Program-made: the position numbers and the translations under genes | Assembly: GCF_003353055.1 (NCBI RefSeq) | Contig: NZ_QKWJ01000018.1 | Location: 60,542 to 124,541 of the forward strand | Reading direction: 5' to 3' | Source of the DNA: Cupriavidus lacunae | GTDB taxonomy: Bacteria; Pseudomonadota; Gammaproteobacteria; Burkholderiales; Burkholderiaceae | DNA: 64,000 nucleotides | Part shown: piece after piece, positions 49,811-58,873 of the stretch | Position numbering within the stretch: the first letter of the stretch is position 1 | How the letters are laid out: the number at the start of each line of letters is the position of its first letter | Notes under the pieces: model-generated | The model's input: the letters and a program-made list of their open reading frames with translations, nothing else | Told to the model about the DNA's origin: nothing | Database searches by the model: none

Positions 49811-50977
49811 TCATGCGCGCGGCATGCCGAGCAGGCGCTCGGCGACGATGTTGCGCTGGATCTCGTTGGTGCCGGCATAGATCGGCCCGGCCTGCGAGAA
49901 CAGGAAGCCGTCCAGCCAGTGGCCGAGCGAGCCCGGCGGCTGGCCGGCGGGCGCGATTTCGGCTGCCTGGCCGAGGATGGCCAGCGCGGTATCGTGCATA
50001 TGGATGTCCAGCTCAGACCAGAACACCTTGTTCGTGCTCGACTCCGCGCCGATATGGCCGCCGCGCACCAGGCGGCTCGCGGTGGCGTAGGTGGACAGCG
50101 TGTAGGCCTCGGCGTCCATCCAGGCGCGCAGCACCGCCTCGCGCAGCGAGGGGTCGCGGTCCGCCGCCTCGCGGTTGGCCTGGTACAGCCTGACCAGCGC
50201 GCGGGCGGTTTCCTGGAAGCGCGCCGGCGAGCGCAACATCAGGCCGCGCTCGAAGCCGGCGGTGGCCATGGCCACCTGCCAGCCGGCGCCTTCAGCGGCC
50301 AGGCGGTTCTGCACCGGCACGCGCACGTCGTCGAAGAAGATCTCGGCAAAGCCGGTCTGGCCGTTGAGCTGGCGGATCGGGCGCACGGTGATGCCGGGCG
50401 TGTCCAGCGGCACCAGGACGAAAGTCAGCCCATGGTGGCGCGTCGAGGCCGGGTCGGTGCGGAACAGGCCGAACAGCCAGTCCGCCCACACCGCCCGCGT
50501 CGACCAGATCTTCTGGCCGTTGATCACATAGTCATCGCCCTGCCGGATCGCGCTGCAGCGGATCGCGGCCATGTCGGAGCCGGCATTCGGCTCGGACCAG
50601 CCCTGCGCCCAGATGTGCTCACCCGAGGCCATGCGCGGCAGGAAGCGCGCCTTCTGTGCCTCGGTGCCGAATTCCATCAGCGTGGGCCCGAGCAGGAAGA
50701 TGCCGTTCTGGTTGACGCGCATCGGCGCGCCGGCACGCCAGTACTCTTCCTCGAAGATCAGCCACTCGATCAGGTCGCAGCCGCGCCCGCCCAGTTCGGC
50801 CGGCCACGTGACCATGCTCCAGCGGCCTTGGTTGAGCGTGGCTTCCCAGGCGCGATGCTGGGCAAAGCCCTCTTCGGTATCGAAGCTGGCCAGCGGCGTG
50901 CGCGGCACGTGCGCGGCCATCCAGTCGCGCACTTCGGCGCGGAAGGCGCGCTGGGCGCTGGTGTACTCAAGCTGCAT
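49811..50977 (-). CDS. Acyl-CoA dehydrogenase family protein (catalytic-type subunit)
   Basis: This 388-residue dehydrogenase has MQLEYTSAQRAFRAEVRDWM, AQGWSEPNAGSDMAAIRCSA near residue 120, YVINGQKIWSTRAVWADWLF, and the C-terminal GPIYAGTNEIQRNIVAERLL, the same end type as the FadE30-like protein. It forms a pair with the downstream 48723-49790 gene and resembles the alpha subunits of steroid-ring and side-chain dehydrogenases in Mycobacterium. It overlaps the echA20-type gene by 11 bases. The specific CoA ester is not determined. Confidence 0.87.
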   Translation of the reverse strand: MQLEYTSAQRAFRAEVRDWMAAHVPRTPLASFDTEEGFAQHRAWEATLNQGRWSMVTWPAELGGRGCDLIEWLIFEEEYWRAGAPMRVNQNGIFLLGPTLMEFGTEAQKARFLPRMASGEHIWAQGWSEPNAGSDMAAIRCSAIRQGDDYVINGQKIWSTRAVWADWLFGLFRTDPASTRHHGLTFVLVPLDTPGITVRPIRQLNGQTGFAEIFFDDVRVPVQNRLAAEGAGWQVAMATAGFERGLMLRSPARFQETARALVRLYQANREAADRDPSLREAVLRAWMDAEAYTLSTYATASRLVRGGHIGAESSTNKVFWSELDIHMHDTALAILGQAAEIAPAGQPPGSLGHWLDGFLFSQAGPIYAGTNEIQRNIVAERLLGMPRA

Positions 50978-51758
50978 CGCGTTCCCCCGGTGCAAAGCGG
51001 GCTTCGCGGCCTTCGACAAAGGCCGCGCGCGCCTCGCCGGAATCGGCGCTCATATAGGCCTGCAGCGTGAAGCCCTGCTCCCAGCGGTACTTGTCCTCGA
51101 GGTTGCCGTCTTCCACGCCGTTGAGCGCCTCCTTGGCCAGCTGCAGCATGGCCGGGCTCTTGGCAGCGATCTGGCCGGCCAGCGCCATGGCGGCGTCGCG
51201 CAATTCACTGCGCGGCACCACGCGCTCGACCGCGCCCAGGCGGTATGCCTCGGCGGCATCGATCATCTCGCCGGTGAAGTACATCGCCCTGACCTTCTGC
51301 ACCCCGAACATGCGCTGCAGGTGGGCGCCGCCGCCCATGGCGCCGCGGTCGATCTCGGGCACGCCAAAGCGCGCGCAATCGGCGGCCACGATGATGTCGG
51401 CCGCACCGCAGATGCCGATGCCGCCGCCCAGCACGAAGCCGTGCACGGCCACGATGACCGGCTTGGGATTGCGGTGCACGGCGCGGAAGGTGGCGTAGTT
51501 GCCGGCGTTGACATCGACGATGCGCTGCGGGTGCGCGGCCAGCTCCTTGATATCGACGCCGGCGCAGAAGCCGCGGCCCTCGCCGCGCAGTACGATCACG
51601 CGCACCGCGGGATCGGTGCCCAGTTGGTCGATGGCTGCGGCCAGCGCATGCCAGCCGGCGTTGTCGAGCGCGTTGACGGGCGGATGGTCGATCACCAGTT
51701 CGGCGATGCCGTCGGCAATGTCGATGCGGAACGGCGCGGTCTTGTGGTTCATTTGCAT
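50967..51758 (-). CDS. echA20: EchA20-type crotonase (steroid D-ring hydrolase)
   Basis: This 263-residue crotonase-fold protein matches EchA20 (Rv3550) in sequence blocks: VIDHPPVNAL, VLRGEGRGFCAGVDIKELA, ANxGxxATFRAVH-like NAGNYATFRAVHRNPKPVIV, GGGIGICG, VPEIDRGAMGGGAHLQRMF and YRWEQGFTLQ. EchA20 hydrolyses ring D of 5-oxo-methyloctahydroindene-carboxyl-CoA. The start at 51758 (MQMNHKTAPF) has GAGGAAACC upstream. It sits directly after the ipdC-type gene, as in actinobacterial clusters. Confidence 0.85.
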   Translation of the reverse strand: MQMNHKTAPFRIDIADGIAELVIDHPPVNALDNAGWHALAAAIDQLGTDPAVRVIVLRGEGRGFCAGVDIKELAAHPQRIVDVNAGNYATFRAVHRNPKPVIVAVHGFVLGGGIGICGAADIIVAADCARFGVPEIDRGAMGGGAHLQRMFGVQKVRAMYFTGEMIDAAEAYRLGAVERVVPRSELRDAAMALAGQIAAKSPAMLQLAKEALNGVEDGNLEDKYRWEQGFTLQAYMSADSGEARAAFVEGREARFAPGERDAA

Positions 51759-51777
51759 GGTTTCCTCTGTCTGTGGA

Positions 51778-52860
51778 TCAGGCCGCTGCAGCCAGTCCGG
51801 CGCCAGCCAGCGCCGCAAGCCGCGCCTGCGCCTGCGCGGCCATGCCGGCCACGATCTGCTCGCACGATTCGATGGCGCCGATCGCGGCGGCCGCCTGCCC
51901 GCTGGGCAGCACGCCGTCATCGGGGCATCCCTCCACCATCGCGCGCTGGATCAGCACCGGCGCGTTGGCGGCCATCAGGGTCTGGGCGGCGCTGTAGTCC
52001 TGCTCACGCATCGCGCGCCAGGCGGTGGCCAGCATCTGCGCGCTGCGCATGCCGGTACGCGCCTGCCATTTGCGCGCGGCCGCCAGCGCCAGCCAGGTGC
52101 GCCGCAGCGGACCGGCCTTCTCCAGCGCCAGCAGCAGGTCGTTGTCGATCATTCTCTGCGGCAGGCCGTCGATGGCCAGCGACACGCGGATCTGCGCCGG
52201 GTCGCGCACCTTGACGTAGCGCTCCAGCGTTGGCGCCGGCACCGGCGATTCGGCCGACATCAGGAAACGCGTGCCCATGGCCACGCCGGCCGCGCCGTAA
52301 GCCAGCGCCGCCGCCAGTCCGCGGCCGTCGTAGAAGCCGCCCGCCGCCACCACCGGCACGCTGACGCTGTCCAGCACCTGCGGCAGCAGCAGCGTGGTCG
52401 GCGTGCCGCCGGTATGGCCGCCGCCCTCGCCGCCCTGCACGGTGACCACGTCCGCGCCCAGTTCCACGGCCTTGGCCGCGTGCTTGGCCGCGCCGACGGT
52501 CGGCATGCAGACCACGCCGGCCGCCTTGAGCTTGCCGATCATCTTCGCGTCGGGACCGCGCCCATAGCTGACGGCGCGCAGGCGGTGGCGGATCGCCATC
52601 TCGATCACTTCGTCCGCGTTGGGCTGGAACATATGGAAGTTGATGCCGAAGGGTCGGTCGCTAAGCGCCTTCACGCGCAGGATCTCGCGCTCGACCTCGC
52701 CCGGCGGGATCGTCGCGCCGGCCAGGAAGCCAAACGCCCCGGCATTGCCGCTGGCCGCGACCAGCTTCGCGTCCGCCACCCAGCCCATCGCCGTCTGCAC
52801 GATGGGGTAGCGGCAGCCCAGCAGGTCGCACAGCACGGTGTGCAGGCTCGCGGCGCTCAT
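51778..52860 (-). CDS. ipdC: IpdC-type NAD(P)H-dependent flavin oxidoreductase (nitronate-monooxygenase family)
   Basis: This 360-residue FMN-binding TIM-barrel protein has LLGCRYPIVQTAMGWVADAK at the start, VGAAKHAAKAVELGADVVTV, QGGEGGGHTGGTPTTLLLPQ, VVAAGGFYDGRGLAAALAYG and AAGVAMGTRFLMS, matching IpdC (Rv3553) and the nitronate-monooxygenase family. IpdC acts just before the ring C hydrolase IpdAB, likely oxidising a CoA-bound intermediate. It overlaps the upstream crotonase gene by 4 bases. Confidence 0.87.
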   Translation of the reverse strand: MSAASLHTVLCDLLGCRYPIVQTAMGWVADAKLVAASGNAGAFGFLAGATIPPGEVEREILRVKALSDRPFGINFHMFQPNADEVIEMAIRHRLRAVSYGRGPDAKMIGKLKAAGVVCMPTVGAAKHAAKAVELGADVVTVQGGEGGGHTGGTPTTLLLPQVLDSVSVPVVAAGGFYDGRGLAAALAYGAAGVAMGTRFLMSAESPVPAPTLERYVKVRDPAQIRVSLAIDGLPQRMIDNDLLLALEKAGPLRRTWLALAAARKWQARTGMRSAQMLATAWRAMREQDYSAAQTLMAANAPVLIQRAMVEGCPDDGVLPSGQAAAAIGAIESCEQIVAGMAAQAQARLAALAGAGLAAAA

Positions 52861-53747
52861 GCCTTGTCCTCGCTGCCGGTGCGTTGCGACGCGGCCATGG
52901 CGCGCGCGTCATAGCCGCCGAGCTTGTCGCCGCTGACCAGTTCGTTGTGCGCGTGGGCGAAGTGGTGCCAGGCAAAGACGGCATCCATCGCCGTGCGCTT
53001 GCCCTGCAGGTCCTCCACATGGTTGACCGCTTGCTTGGTCAGCGTCAGGCCCAGCCGCGGCATCTGCGCCACCTTGGCGGCCATGCCGTAGACGGTGTCT
53101 TCCAGCGCGTCGCGCGGCACCACGCGGTTGACCATGCCCATGCGCTCGGCGCGCTCGGCACCCATGCGCTCGCCCAGGAACAGGAATTCCTTGGCGATGC
53201 GCGGGTTCAGCTCGTAGGCATGCGCGAAGTACTCCACGCCCGGGATGCCCATGCGCACCACCGGATCGGCGAAGAACGCATCGTCCGACGCCACGATCAG
53301 ATCGCACACCCAGGCCAGCATCAGCCCGCCGGCAATGCAGGCGCCGTGCACCATGGCAATGATCGGCTTGGGCAGTTCGCGCCAGCGGCGGCACATGCCC
53401 AGGTAGACCTCCTGCTCGCGGGCATAGAGGAACTCGCCGCCGGGCTTGTTGACGTGGTCATACCAGAGCGAGGCGCGCTCGAACGTTTCATTGATATCGC
53501 GCCCCGGCGTGCCGATGTCGTGCCCGGCCGAGAAATGCTTGCCGGCCCCGCGCAGCACGATCACCTTGACCGCATCGTCCGCGGCGGCGCGCCGGTAGGC
53601 CTCGTCCAGCGCGTAGGTCATCTTTGAGTTCTGCGCGTTGTGGAATTGCGGCCGGTTCATGGTCACGGTGGCGATGCCGTCCGCGACCTGGTAGAGCACT
53701 TCGGCATTGGGGCCAAGGCTGATGGCTTCGATAGCTGGCGTTGTCAT
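52857..53747 (-). CDS. Enoyl-CoA hydratase family protein of the steroid cluster
   Basis: This 296-residue crotonase is longer than usual, with a 20-residue N-terminal and a 35-residue C-terminal extension (HHFAHAHNELVSGDKLGGYD). Core marks are MNRPQFHNAQNSKMTYALDE, GAGKHFSAGHDIGTPGRDIN and VHGACIAGGLMLAWVCDLIV, with FADPVVRMGIPGVEYFAHAY. Homologues with the HDIGTPGRD signature recur in actinobacterial and proteobacterial steroid clusters. It may hydrate the enoyl-CoA made from the FadE-type enzymes. The start at 53747 gives the family N-terminus. Confidence 0.87.
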   Translation of the reverse strand: MTTPAIEAISLGPNAEVLYQVADGIATVTMNRPQFHNAQNSKMTYALDEAYRRAAADDAVKVIVLRGAGKHFSAGHDIGTPGRDINETFERASLWYDHVNKPGGEFLYAREQEVYLGMCRRWRELPKPIIAMVHGACIAGGLMLAWVCDLIVASDDAFFADPVVRMGIPGVEYFAHAYELNPRIAKEFLFLGERMGAERAERMGMVNRVVPRDALEDTVYGMAAKVAQMPRLGLTLTKQAVNHVEDLQGKRTAMDAVFAWHHFAHAHNELVSGDKLGGYDARAMAASQRTGSEDKA

Positions 53748-53754
53748 GTCGGCC

Positions 53755-54555
53755 TCACACGCGTCCGGAAGGATTGCCGCGCACGATTGCCGCGCGCAGG
53801 TTGTGCGGATCAAGCTGGGCGATCAGCCGCAGCTCTTCCAGTGTCGGCGGCGCCGTCTCTGGCAAGGCCTCGCCCGGCGTGTTCGCCAGCGCAAAGCCCG
53901 TGGCCGTCTGCACTTGCTCCAGGCTCACGCCAGGGTGCAGCGAGCGCACGCGGATGGCATGGCCGGGGCCGCCAAAGTCCATCACGCACAGGTCGGTGAC
54001 GATCACGCGCAGGTCAACGAAGCTGCGCATGCCCTCGAGCTGGCGGGCCGGGTTGTAGCCCGCGCTGCAGACCATGTCGACTTCACCGGCGACGAAGGCG
54101 CGTGTGCTGTGCCCCGGCACGAAGAACGAGTTGGCGTGATGGATGCTGTTGCCGGGAAAGCCGCGCGCGCCCAGCAACTGGGTCTTGGGCTGCGCATGGG
54201 TGCCGCCCAGGCAGGAGATATTGGCCTGGCCGAAGCGGTCGATCTGCGTCGGCATCACCAGCGCGTGGCGCCGCCCGCCCCACAGGCAGTCGAACACGCG
54301 CGAATAGCCCATCCAGCCGCTGGCGCGTACCTTGTAGCCGGGCTCGCGCGGGCCCAGCGGCACCGGCGTTTCCACCAGGTAGGCCTCGCCGTCGGTCAGC
54401 AACAGGCCCGGGTTGTGCGCAAGCCGCGCCAGGCCGGCGGCGATGCGCGGGCCAGTGCCGATGCCGGTGGCCAGCACCTCGCCGTCGTCGCGCCATTCGC
54501 GGGCGGCGGCGGCAATCATCAGCTCGGCGCGGGTGAATTCATAAGTGGCGCTCAC
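53755..54555 (-). CDS. ipdB: IpdB-type CoA-transferase-fold subunit, ring C hydrolase
   Basis: This 266-residue protein of the class I CoA-transferase beta-subunit fold has YEFTRAELMIAAAAREWRDD, MGYSRVFDCLWGGRRHALVM, PTQIDRFGQANISCLGGTHA and QVQTATGFALANTPGEALPE. IpdB with IpdA hydrolyses ring C of a steroid CoA intermediate (COCHEA-CoA) rather than moving CoA. GTG at 54555 is taken as start because AAGGAGCGACC precedes it; an in-frame TTG at 54582 would overlap ipdA. It follows ipdA by 23 bases. Confidence 0.87.
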   Translation of the reverse strand: MSATYEFTRAELMIAAAAREWRDDGEVLATGIGTGPRIAAGLARLAHNPGLLLTDGEAYLVETPVPLGPREPGYKVRASGWMGYSRVFDCLWGGRRHALVMPTQIDRFGQANISCLGGTHAQPKTQLLGARGFPGNSIHHANSFFVPGHSTRAFVAGEVDMVCSAGYNPARQLEGMRSFVDLRVIVTDLCVMDFGGPGHAIRVRSLHPGVSLEQVQTATGFALANTPGEALPETAPPTLEELRLIAQLDPHNLRAAIVRGNPSGRV

Positions 54556-54578
54556 GGTCGCTCCTTGGGTTGGCGGGT

Positions 54579-55469
54579 TCAAAGTACCGGCAGCGGCAGG
54601 TCATGCACGTGGCCAAGGCCGCCGATGCGCTCCAGGTAGGCCGCTTCGCTCGCGCCCACCACCTCGTCGCGGTAAGCGCGGAAGCCGTCGTCAGCCTCGG
54701 CGCCGGCGCAGTACGCCTTCAGCGCGGGCAGGTCCCAGCCGTAGGCCGGCGCACAGGAAGTGGGATGGGCGCCGCCGGGCACGTGCACCACGCCGCTCAC
54801 CAGCGAGCGCTCGAAGGCGTTGTTGCGCGCGCGCGCCAGGTCCTCGTCCTCGAGGCGCGGGTGCAGCGTTTCGCAGCTCACATAGCAGCGGTGCGCGGCG
54901 CGTGCGAACCATTCATCGAAGAACGGATCGGGGCCATCGATGCGGGTGTTGCCGAGCACATCGCTCTCGTTCACGTGCAGCAGCGCCGCATCGAGCGCGA
55001 TCGCCGGCATCGCCACCAGCACTTCGCCGTCGCCATAGGGCGAGCGCACTGTCTTCAGCTGGGGGTTTTTGTCCAGCACGTCGGTGCCCAGCGCGGCGCG
55101 CGTCGGCAGGAACGGCAGCCGCGCGGCCGCGGCGCGCAGGCCCAGTTGCAGCATGCCTTCGTCCAGCTCCGTCACCTCCAGCACGCCGCGCTCGCGCGCC
55201 TGGCGGAAATAGGGCTCAAGCGGAATCACGTCGAGCGAGACAAAGCCGAACACCAGCCGGCGCACCTTGCCGGCCGCGCACAGCATGCCCACCTCGGGGC
55301 CGCCATAGGCGACCACGGTCAGGTCCTTCAGCGGCGAGCGCAGGATCTCGCGCACCAGCGCCATCGGCTTGCGGCGCGGGCCCCAGCCGCCGATGCCGAT
55401 GGTCATGCCATCGGCGAGCTGGCCGACCACGTCGGCCGCGCTCATGGTCTTGTCGATTGTCTTGGTCAT
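54579..55469 (-). CDS. ipdA: IpdA-type CoA-transferase-fold subunit, ring C hydrolase
   Basis: This 296-residue alpha subunit of a class I CoA-transferase fold has GMTIGIGGWGPRRKPMALVR, VVAYGGPEVGMLCAAGKVRR, VTELDEGMLQLGLRAAAARL and PFLPTRAALGTDVL. It matches IpdA (Rv3551), which with IpdB opens ring C of steroids. A glutamate in the TELDEG stretch (residues 101 and 104) probably corresponds to the essential glutamate near residue 105 of the mycobacterial enzyme. It is separated by 7 bases from the extradiol dioxygenase gene. Confidence 0.88.
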   Translation of the reverse strand: MTKTIDKTMSAADVVGQLADGMTIGIGGWGPRRKPMALVREILRSPLKDLTVVAYGGPEVGMLCAAGKVRRLVFGFVSLDVIPLEPYFRQARERGVLEVTELDEGMLQLGLRAAAARLPFLPTRAALGTDVLDKNPQLKTVRSPYGDGEVLVAMPAIALDAALLHVNESDVLGNTRIDGPDPFFDEWFARAAHRCYVSCETLHPRLEDEDLARARNNAFERSLVSGVVHVPGGAHPTSCAPAYGWDLPALKAYCAGAEADDGFRAYRDEVVGASEAAYLERIGGLGHVHDLPLPVL

Positions 55470-55476
55470 GGTGTGT

Positions 55477-56373
55477 TTAGCGGTATCCGATGCTGAAGTC
55501 GTGGCCCCACAGGCTGACGCGCGTGGCCTCGTAGGCCGCGTGGTGGCTCCAGTCCACCACCAGCCCGCCGTGGCCGAACTCGAGGTCGAAGCCGCCGGGG
55601 GTCTTCATGTAGAAGGAAGTCATGCGGTCATTGCAGTGCTGGCCGAGCGTGGCGGAGAGCTTCACCCCGTGCTGCTGCACGCGGTCCAGCGCACGGCCCA
55701 CCTCGGCCATGTCAGGCACCTCGGCCATCACGTGAATGCAGCCGGCTTCCGACGGCATCTCGAAAATCGCCAGGCTGTGGTGGCGGCCGTTGCCGCAATG
55801 CATGAAGTGGATGCGCTTCTCAGGCTCGGCGGGGTCGCTGGTGAAGCGCACGCGGAAGATGTCGGACAGGCCGAAACCCATCACCTCGCACAGGAAGGCA
55901 TAGGTTTCATCGAAGGCCGGTGCGGGCAGCACGGCATGGCCCGCCCCCATCGGATCCGTGATGAAGCGCGGCACGCCCACCGGCGAGACAAAGCGCAGGA
56001 AGTCCGAACGCATGCCCCAGGAGATCTCGTGGCGGTTGCCGGAGGGATCGGCAAACCAGGCCATGGCCTGCACGCGGCGCTGTGCCAGCTCCGCGGCGCT
56101 GGCATGCACGACCTCCACATTGGCCTGGCGCAGCGTTTCAAGCGCATGGCGGTAGGCCGGCTCGTCGGCCAGCTCCCAGCCCGATGCCAGGTAGCGGTCG
56201 CGCGCGCCCGGCACCACCAGGTAGCGGTAGTCGCGTTCATCCATCTTCACGTACAGCGCACCGCCGGGCGCGCCGGAACAGGCCATGCCCAGCACCTGTT
56301 CGGCATAGTGCCGCCATTGCCCCAGGTCGGTGGACTCGACCACGATGTAGCCAAGCGCTCGGATATCCAACAT
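55477..56373 (-). CDS. hsaC: Type I extradiol dioxygenase, HsaC/TesB-like
   Basis: This 298-residue enzyme of two vicinal-oxygen-chelate halves belongs to the BphC family. Iron ligands appear as His146, His214 and Glu265, and second-sphere residues as His199, His246 and Tyr255, with BphC-like spacing. The cluster context indicates HsaC/TesB, which cleaves 3,4-dihydroxy-9,10-seconandrostatriene-dione, the aromatised A-ring product. It is the last A/B-ring gene before the ipd block. A copy of the 18-bp motif lies 71 bases upstream. Confidence 0.85.
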   Translation of the reverse strand: MLDIRALGYIVVESTDLGQWRHYAEQVLGMACSGAPGGALYVKMDERDYRYLVVPGARDRYLASGWELADEPAYRHALETLRQANVEVVHASAAELAQRRVQAMAWFADPSGNRHEISWGMRSDFLRFVSPVGVPRFITDPMGAGHAVLPAPAFDETYAFLCEVMGFGLSDIFRVRFTSDPAEPEKRIHFMHCGNGRHHSLAIFEMPSEAGCIHVMAEVPDMAEVGRALDRVQQHGVKLSATLGQHCNDRMTSFYMKTPGGFDLEFGHGGLVVDWSHHAAYEATRVSLWGHDFSIGYR

Positions 56374-56443
56374 GCCGGTCTCCTCAGGTTCGTTGCCACT
56401 GCTGGCTGATGGGACCCATTCTTCCGTGCGCTGCAGCCTGGCA

Positions 56444-56461
56444 CATCGTCCAGTGGGACTA
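56444..56461 (-). promoter_or_regulatory. 18-bp steroid-cluster motif, site upstream of hsaC-type gene
   Basis: On the minus strand the site reads TAGTCCCACTGGACGATG. It matches the site before the EthD gene at 14 of 18 positions, in the same orientation, and ends 71 bases before the dioxygenase ATG. It lies just downstream of the EthD stop at 56480. Confidence 0.65.
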
Positions 56462-56479
56462 GCCGGTCCGGCGCAAGCG

Positions 56480-57196
56480 TCAAGCCGCTGCCGGGCGCAC
56501 GATGTACTGGCTGGTGGGGACCACGTCGATCTTGTCGAAGTCGATGAAACGCTGGCAGCTTTCCATCATGGCCTGCAGGTTGCACCGGAACTTGTCTTCG
56601 TCGCCGGCCGCGCCGAAGAACGCCTGCGGGTCGGTCATCGCCGCATCGGGGAAGCACTCTTCGACGATTGCGTCGTAGTGCGGCGCGGCGTAGGTGAGCG
56701 GCCGCACCACCACGTTCTGCACGTAGAGGAAGTTGTCCTGGGTCTCGACCGCCACCTGTGTGTGGTGGTTGTGCCAGATGTCCAGCCAGGCCTGCGGCGT
56801 GAGCCGGGGCGGCCGGGTGAGGAAGGCAAGCTGCGCGAAGCCCGGCGTGCGTGCGCCCGGCGCGGCCCGGAAGCGTGTATTGCGGATGGGCTGGGACTCC
56901 GTCACAAGATAGCCGGCCATTCGGCCCACGGCGGCCTCGATGGCCTGGTCGAACGGCTGGCGCAGGCGGTCGATGGCGCTGTCCATCCAGACCGAGACCA
57001 GCCCTTCCATTTGCGGGCGGGTGTTCGTCTGGCGCAGGCCCGCGGCCGGCAACACGGCATCATCCGCCACGTTCACCTGCAGTCCGCGAGCGCCCAGCGC
57101 CGATAGCTTGTCCGCAAGCGTCGTGCGCAGCCGGCGCGCGAACTCCCCCGGCTCGGTCCGCGGATCGCGCCAGACGATATAGATGACTTTTTCCAT
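56480..57196 (-). CDS. EthD-domain protein, first gene of the long steroid transcription unit
   Basis: This 238-residue protein has two tandem dimeric alpha/beta-barrel (EthD-like) halves. The first starts at MEKVIYIVWRDPRTEPGEFA and the second near FAQLAFLTRPPRLTPQAWLD, followed by IWHNHHTQVAVETQDNFLYV. EthD-type domains occur in small oxygenases, isomerases and heme- or quinone-binding proteins, and some act without a cofactor. It is the first gene of the minus-strand run. A copy of the 18-bp motif is about 165 bases upstream. A role in steroid degradation is inferred only from place. Confidence 0.75.
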   Translation of the reverse strand: MEKVIYIVWRDPRTEPGEFARRLRTTLADKLSALGARGLQVNVADDAVLPAAGLRQTNTRPQMEGLVSVWMDSAIDRLRQPFDQAIEAAVGRMAGYLVTESQPIRNTRFRAAPGARTPGFAQLAFLTRPPRLTPQAWLDIWHNHHTQVAVETQDNFLYVQNVVVRPLTYAAPHYDAIVEECFPDAAMTDPQAFFGAAGDEDKFRCNLQAMMESCQRFIDFDKIDVVPTSQYIVRPAAA

Positions 57197-57360
57197 GCTC
57201 CACGCTCCCTGGTACAGGTGCCGGCCGGGGCCGGACAGGTTGATGCGTGCGCGGAACAGGAACGGGCGTGGACAACACGCGTCGCTGCGTCCGTCTGACG
57301 TGCCATCCGTGTGCCGCGCCCGCTTGTCGGATGCATGCTAGGGGCGCGGACGGGGGGTCT

Positions 57361-57378
57361 CATCCTCCATTCGGACTA
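57361..57378 (-). promoter_or_regulatory. 18-bp steroid-cluster motif, site upstream of EthD gene
   Basis: On the minus strand the site is TAGTCCGAATGGAGGATG. It is the best fit to the shared consensus and is about 165 bases before the EthD start. The flank adds an inverted repeat TCCTCC/GGAGGA around the core on the plus strand (57363-57384). Confidence 0.65.
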
Positions 57379-57452
57379 GGAGGATCGATCATCGGGCCGC
57401 AAGGGCGCAAAGCGTGTCCTGGAACACGCGTGCATGGATCAGGCCGTGGCGC

Positions 57453-58640
57453 TCACCCGAGCGTCACGACACTGCTCAGCAACATGCGCACCAGCGTGGC
57501 CTGCCGCGTGACCCCCGTCTTGGAGAAAATCGCGCGCAGGTGGGCGCGCGCCGTGTTCTTGCTGGTGCCCAGCGCCTCGGCGGCCTCGTCAAGCGTCATG
57601 CCGTCGGCAAGCACCAGCGCCAGCGCGGTTTCGGCGGGCGTGAGGTCGAACAGCTTGCGCACCACCTCGTGCGAGGCGCGCGACTTGCGCTCGGGATCGC
57701 GGATAAAGATCGCGCAAGCCGGGCGATGCCGGTGGTCTTCCGGCCATTCGCTGAGCGGAATGGTGCGGATCAGCACGCCGAGCTTGCCGCGCCCCGAGGG
57801 GCGGGTGATCGACATGGCCTCGGCCAGCGCCGGTGCGCTGCCGTGGTGCCCCATCTGGGCACGGCGCAGCAGGTACTGGAACTTGCGGCTTTCCTGTGCG
57901 TAGGCGATCTCGAAGTTGCCGCCGTTGAGGCGGATGCCGTCGTTCTCCGCAAGGATTTCGTCGGCTTCCGGATTCCTCTTCAGGATCGCGCCGGCTGCGT
58001 CGAGGATGACCATGCCCACCAGCATGCGGTCGATCGCGCCCGCATAGAGGCTGCGCTCCGATTCAACCACATCCAGCCGGGAATGCAGCCGGACCGCGCG
58101 CCTCAGGTGCGGCAGGATGGTGGCGCACGCCGCCTTGTCCACCTCGGAGAAGTCCTGCGCTTCGTACTGGCGGCAGATGCGCAGCCGGCACTCGACGCCG
58201 TCTTCCGTGCGGATGTCCGCGCCCAGCAGGTAGCGGACGCCGAGCGGCTGCAGGAACTGCCGGTAGATCTCGCTGCGGCACCAGTTGCCGGCGCCCATCG
58301 CTTCGTCGACCGTCACGGCCCGGTCGGTGGGCAGGTTGATGAAGGGATCGATGGCGTAGTAGTAGGTGTTGTACGACGCCTCGGCCTCCAGCGAAGTGCC
58401 GTGCTGCGACGCATGCACCGCGATGCCACTGCGGTCGCTTGCGGGCGAGCGCAGGATGAAGCTCACGTAGCTGGCATCGAGTTGCTTGCGCAGCATTTCC
58501 AGCGCGCGGCCCCAGGGCACGGGTTCCATCGGCCCTTCGTAGACCGCCGCCAGCAGCGCGCTGAACTGCGGCAGGCTCAGTCCGGACTGCGCAAGCCAGG
58601 GCGACGCCATCTCTTGCGCCTCAACGGTCGCCATCAGCAT
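57453..58640 (-). CDS. LuxR-family regulator, TeiR/TesR-like
   Basis: This 395-residue regulator has an N-terminal sensory region (residues 10-310, GAF/PAS-like) and a C-terminal LuxR helix-turn-helix: FDLTPAETALALVLADGMTL, then AAEALGTSKNTARAHLRAIF with SKTGVTRQATLVRMLLSS. Length and layout match Comamonas testosteroni TeiR/TesR, which activates steroid genes. It lies inside the steroid cluster and is divergent from an SDR gene at 58874. It is the best candidate for binding the shared 18-bp motif. The start at 58640 follows AGGAGACAGACA. Confidence 0.82.
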   Translation of the reverse strand: MLMATVEAQEMASPWLAQSGLSLPQFSALLAAVYEGPMEPVPWGRALEMLRKQLDASYVSFILRSPASDRSGIAVHASQHGTSLEAEASYNTYYYAIDPFINLPTDRAVTVDEAMGAGNWCRSEIYRQFLQPLGVRYLLGADIRTEDGVECRLRICRQYEAQDFSEVDKAACATILPHLRRAVRLHSRLDVVESERSLYAGAIDRMLVGMVILDAAGAILKRNPEADEILAENDGIRLNGGNFEIAYAQESRKFQYLLRRAQMGHHGSAPALAEAMSITRPSGRGKLGVLIRTIPLSEWPEDHRHRPACAIFIRDPERKSRASHEVVRKLFDLTPAETALALVLADGMTLDEAAEALGTSKNTARAHLRAIFSKTGVTRQATLVRMLLSSVVTLG

Positions 58641-58873
58641 TGTCTGTCTCCTGTTTCCACGCCACATGCGTGGGCTGACCGGTGCTCTGCGACACCTGGG
58701 CAGCGCAGATTATAGGGACGCTGCCTGCCGATGTCCGGCGCGCGGCGTTCGCATTTGCCCTAGTTTGCGCCCTTCTCGGTGTTTTCCCTGACCTGCAATC
58801 GGACGATGCCCGTCCCGCCTGCCACCGATCCAATGCCTGCACCCCGCAGTGCAACCAAAGGAGAACAACTCAG

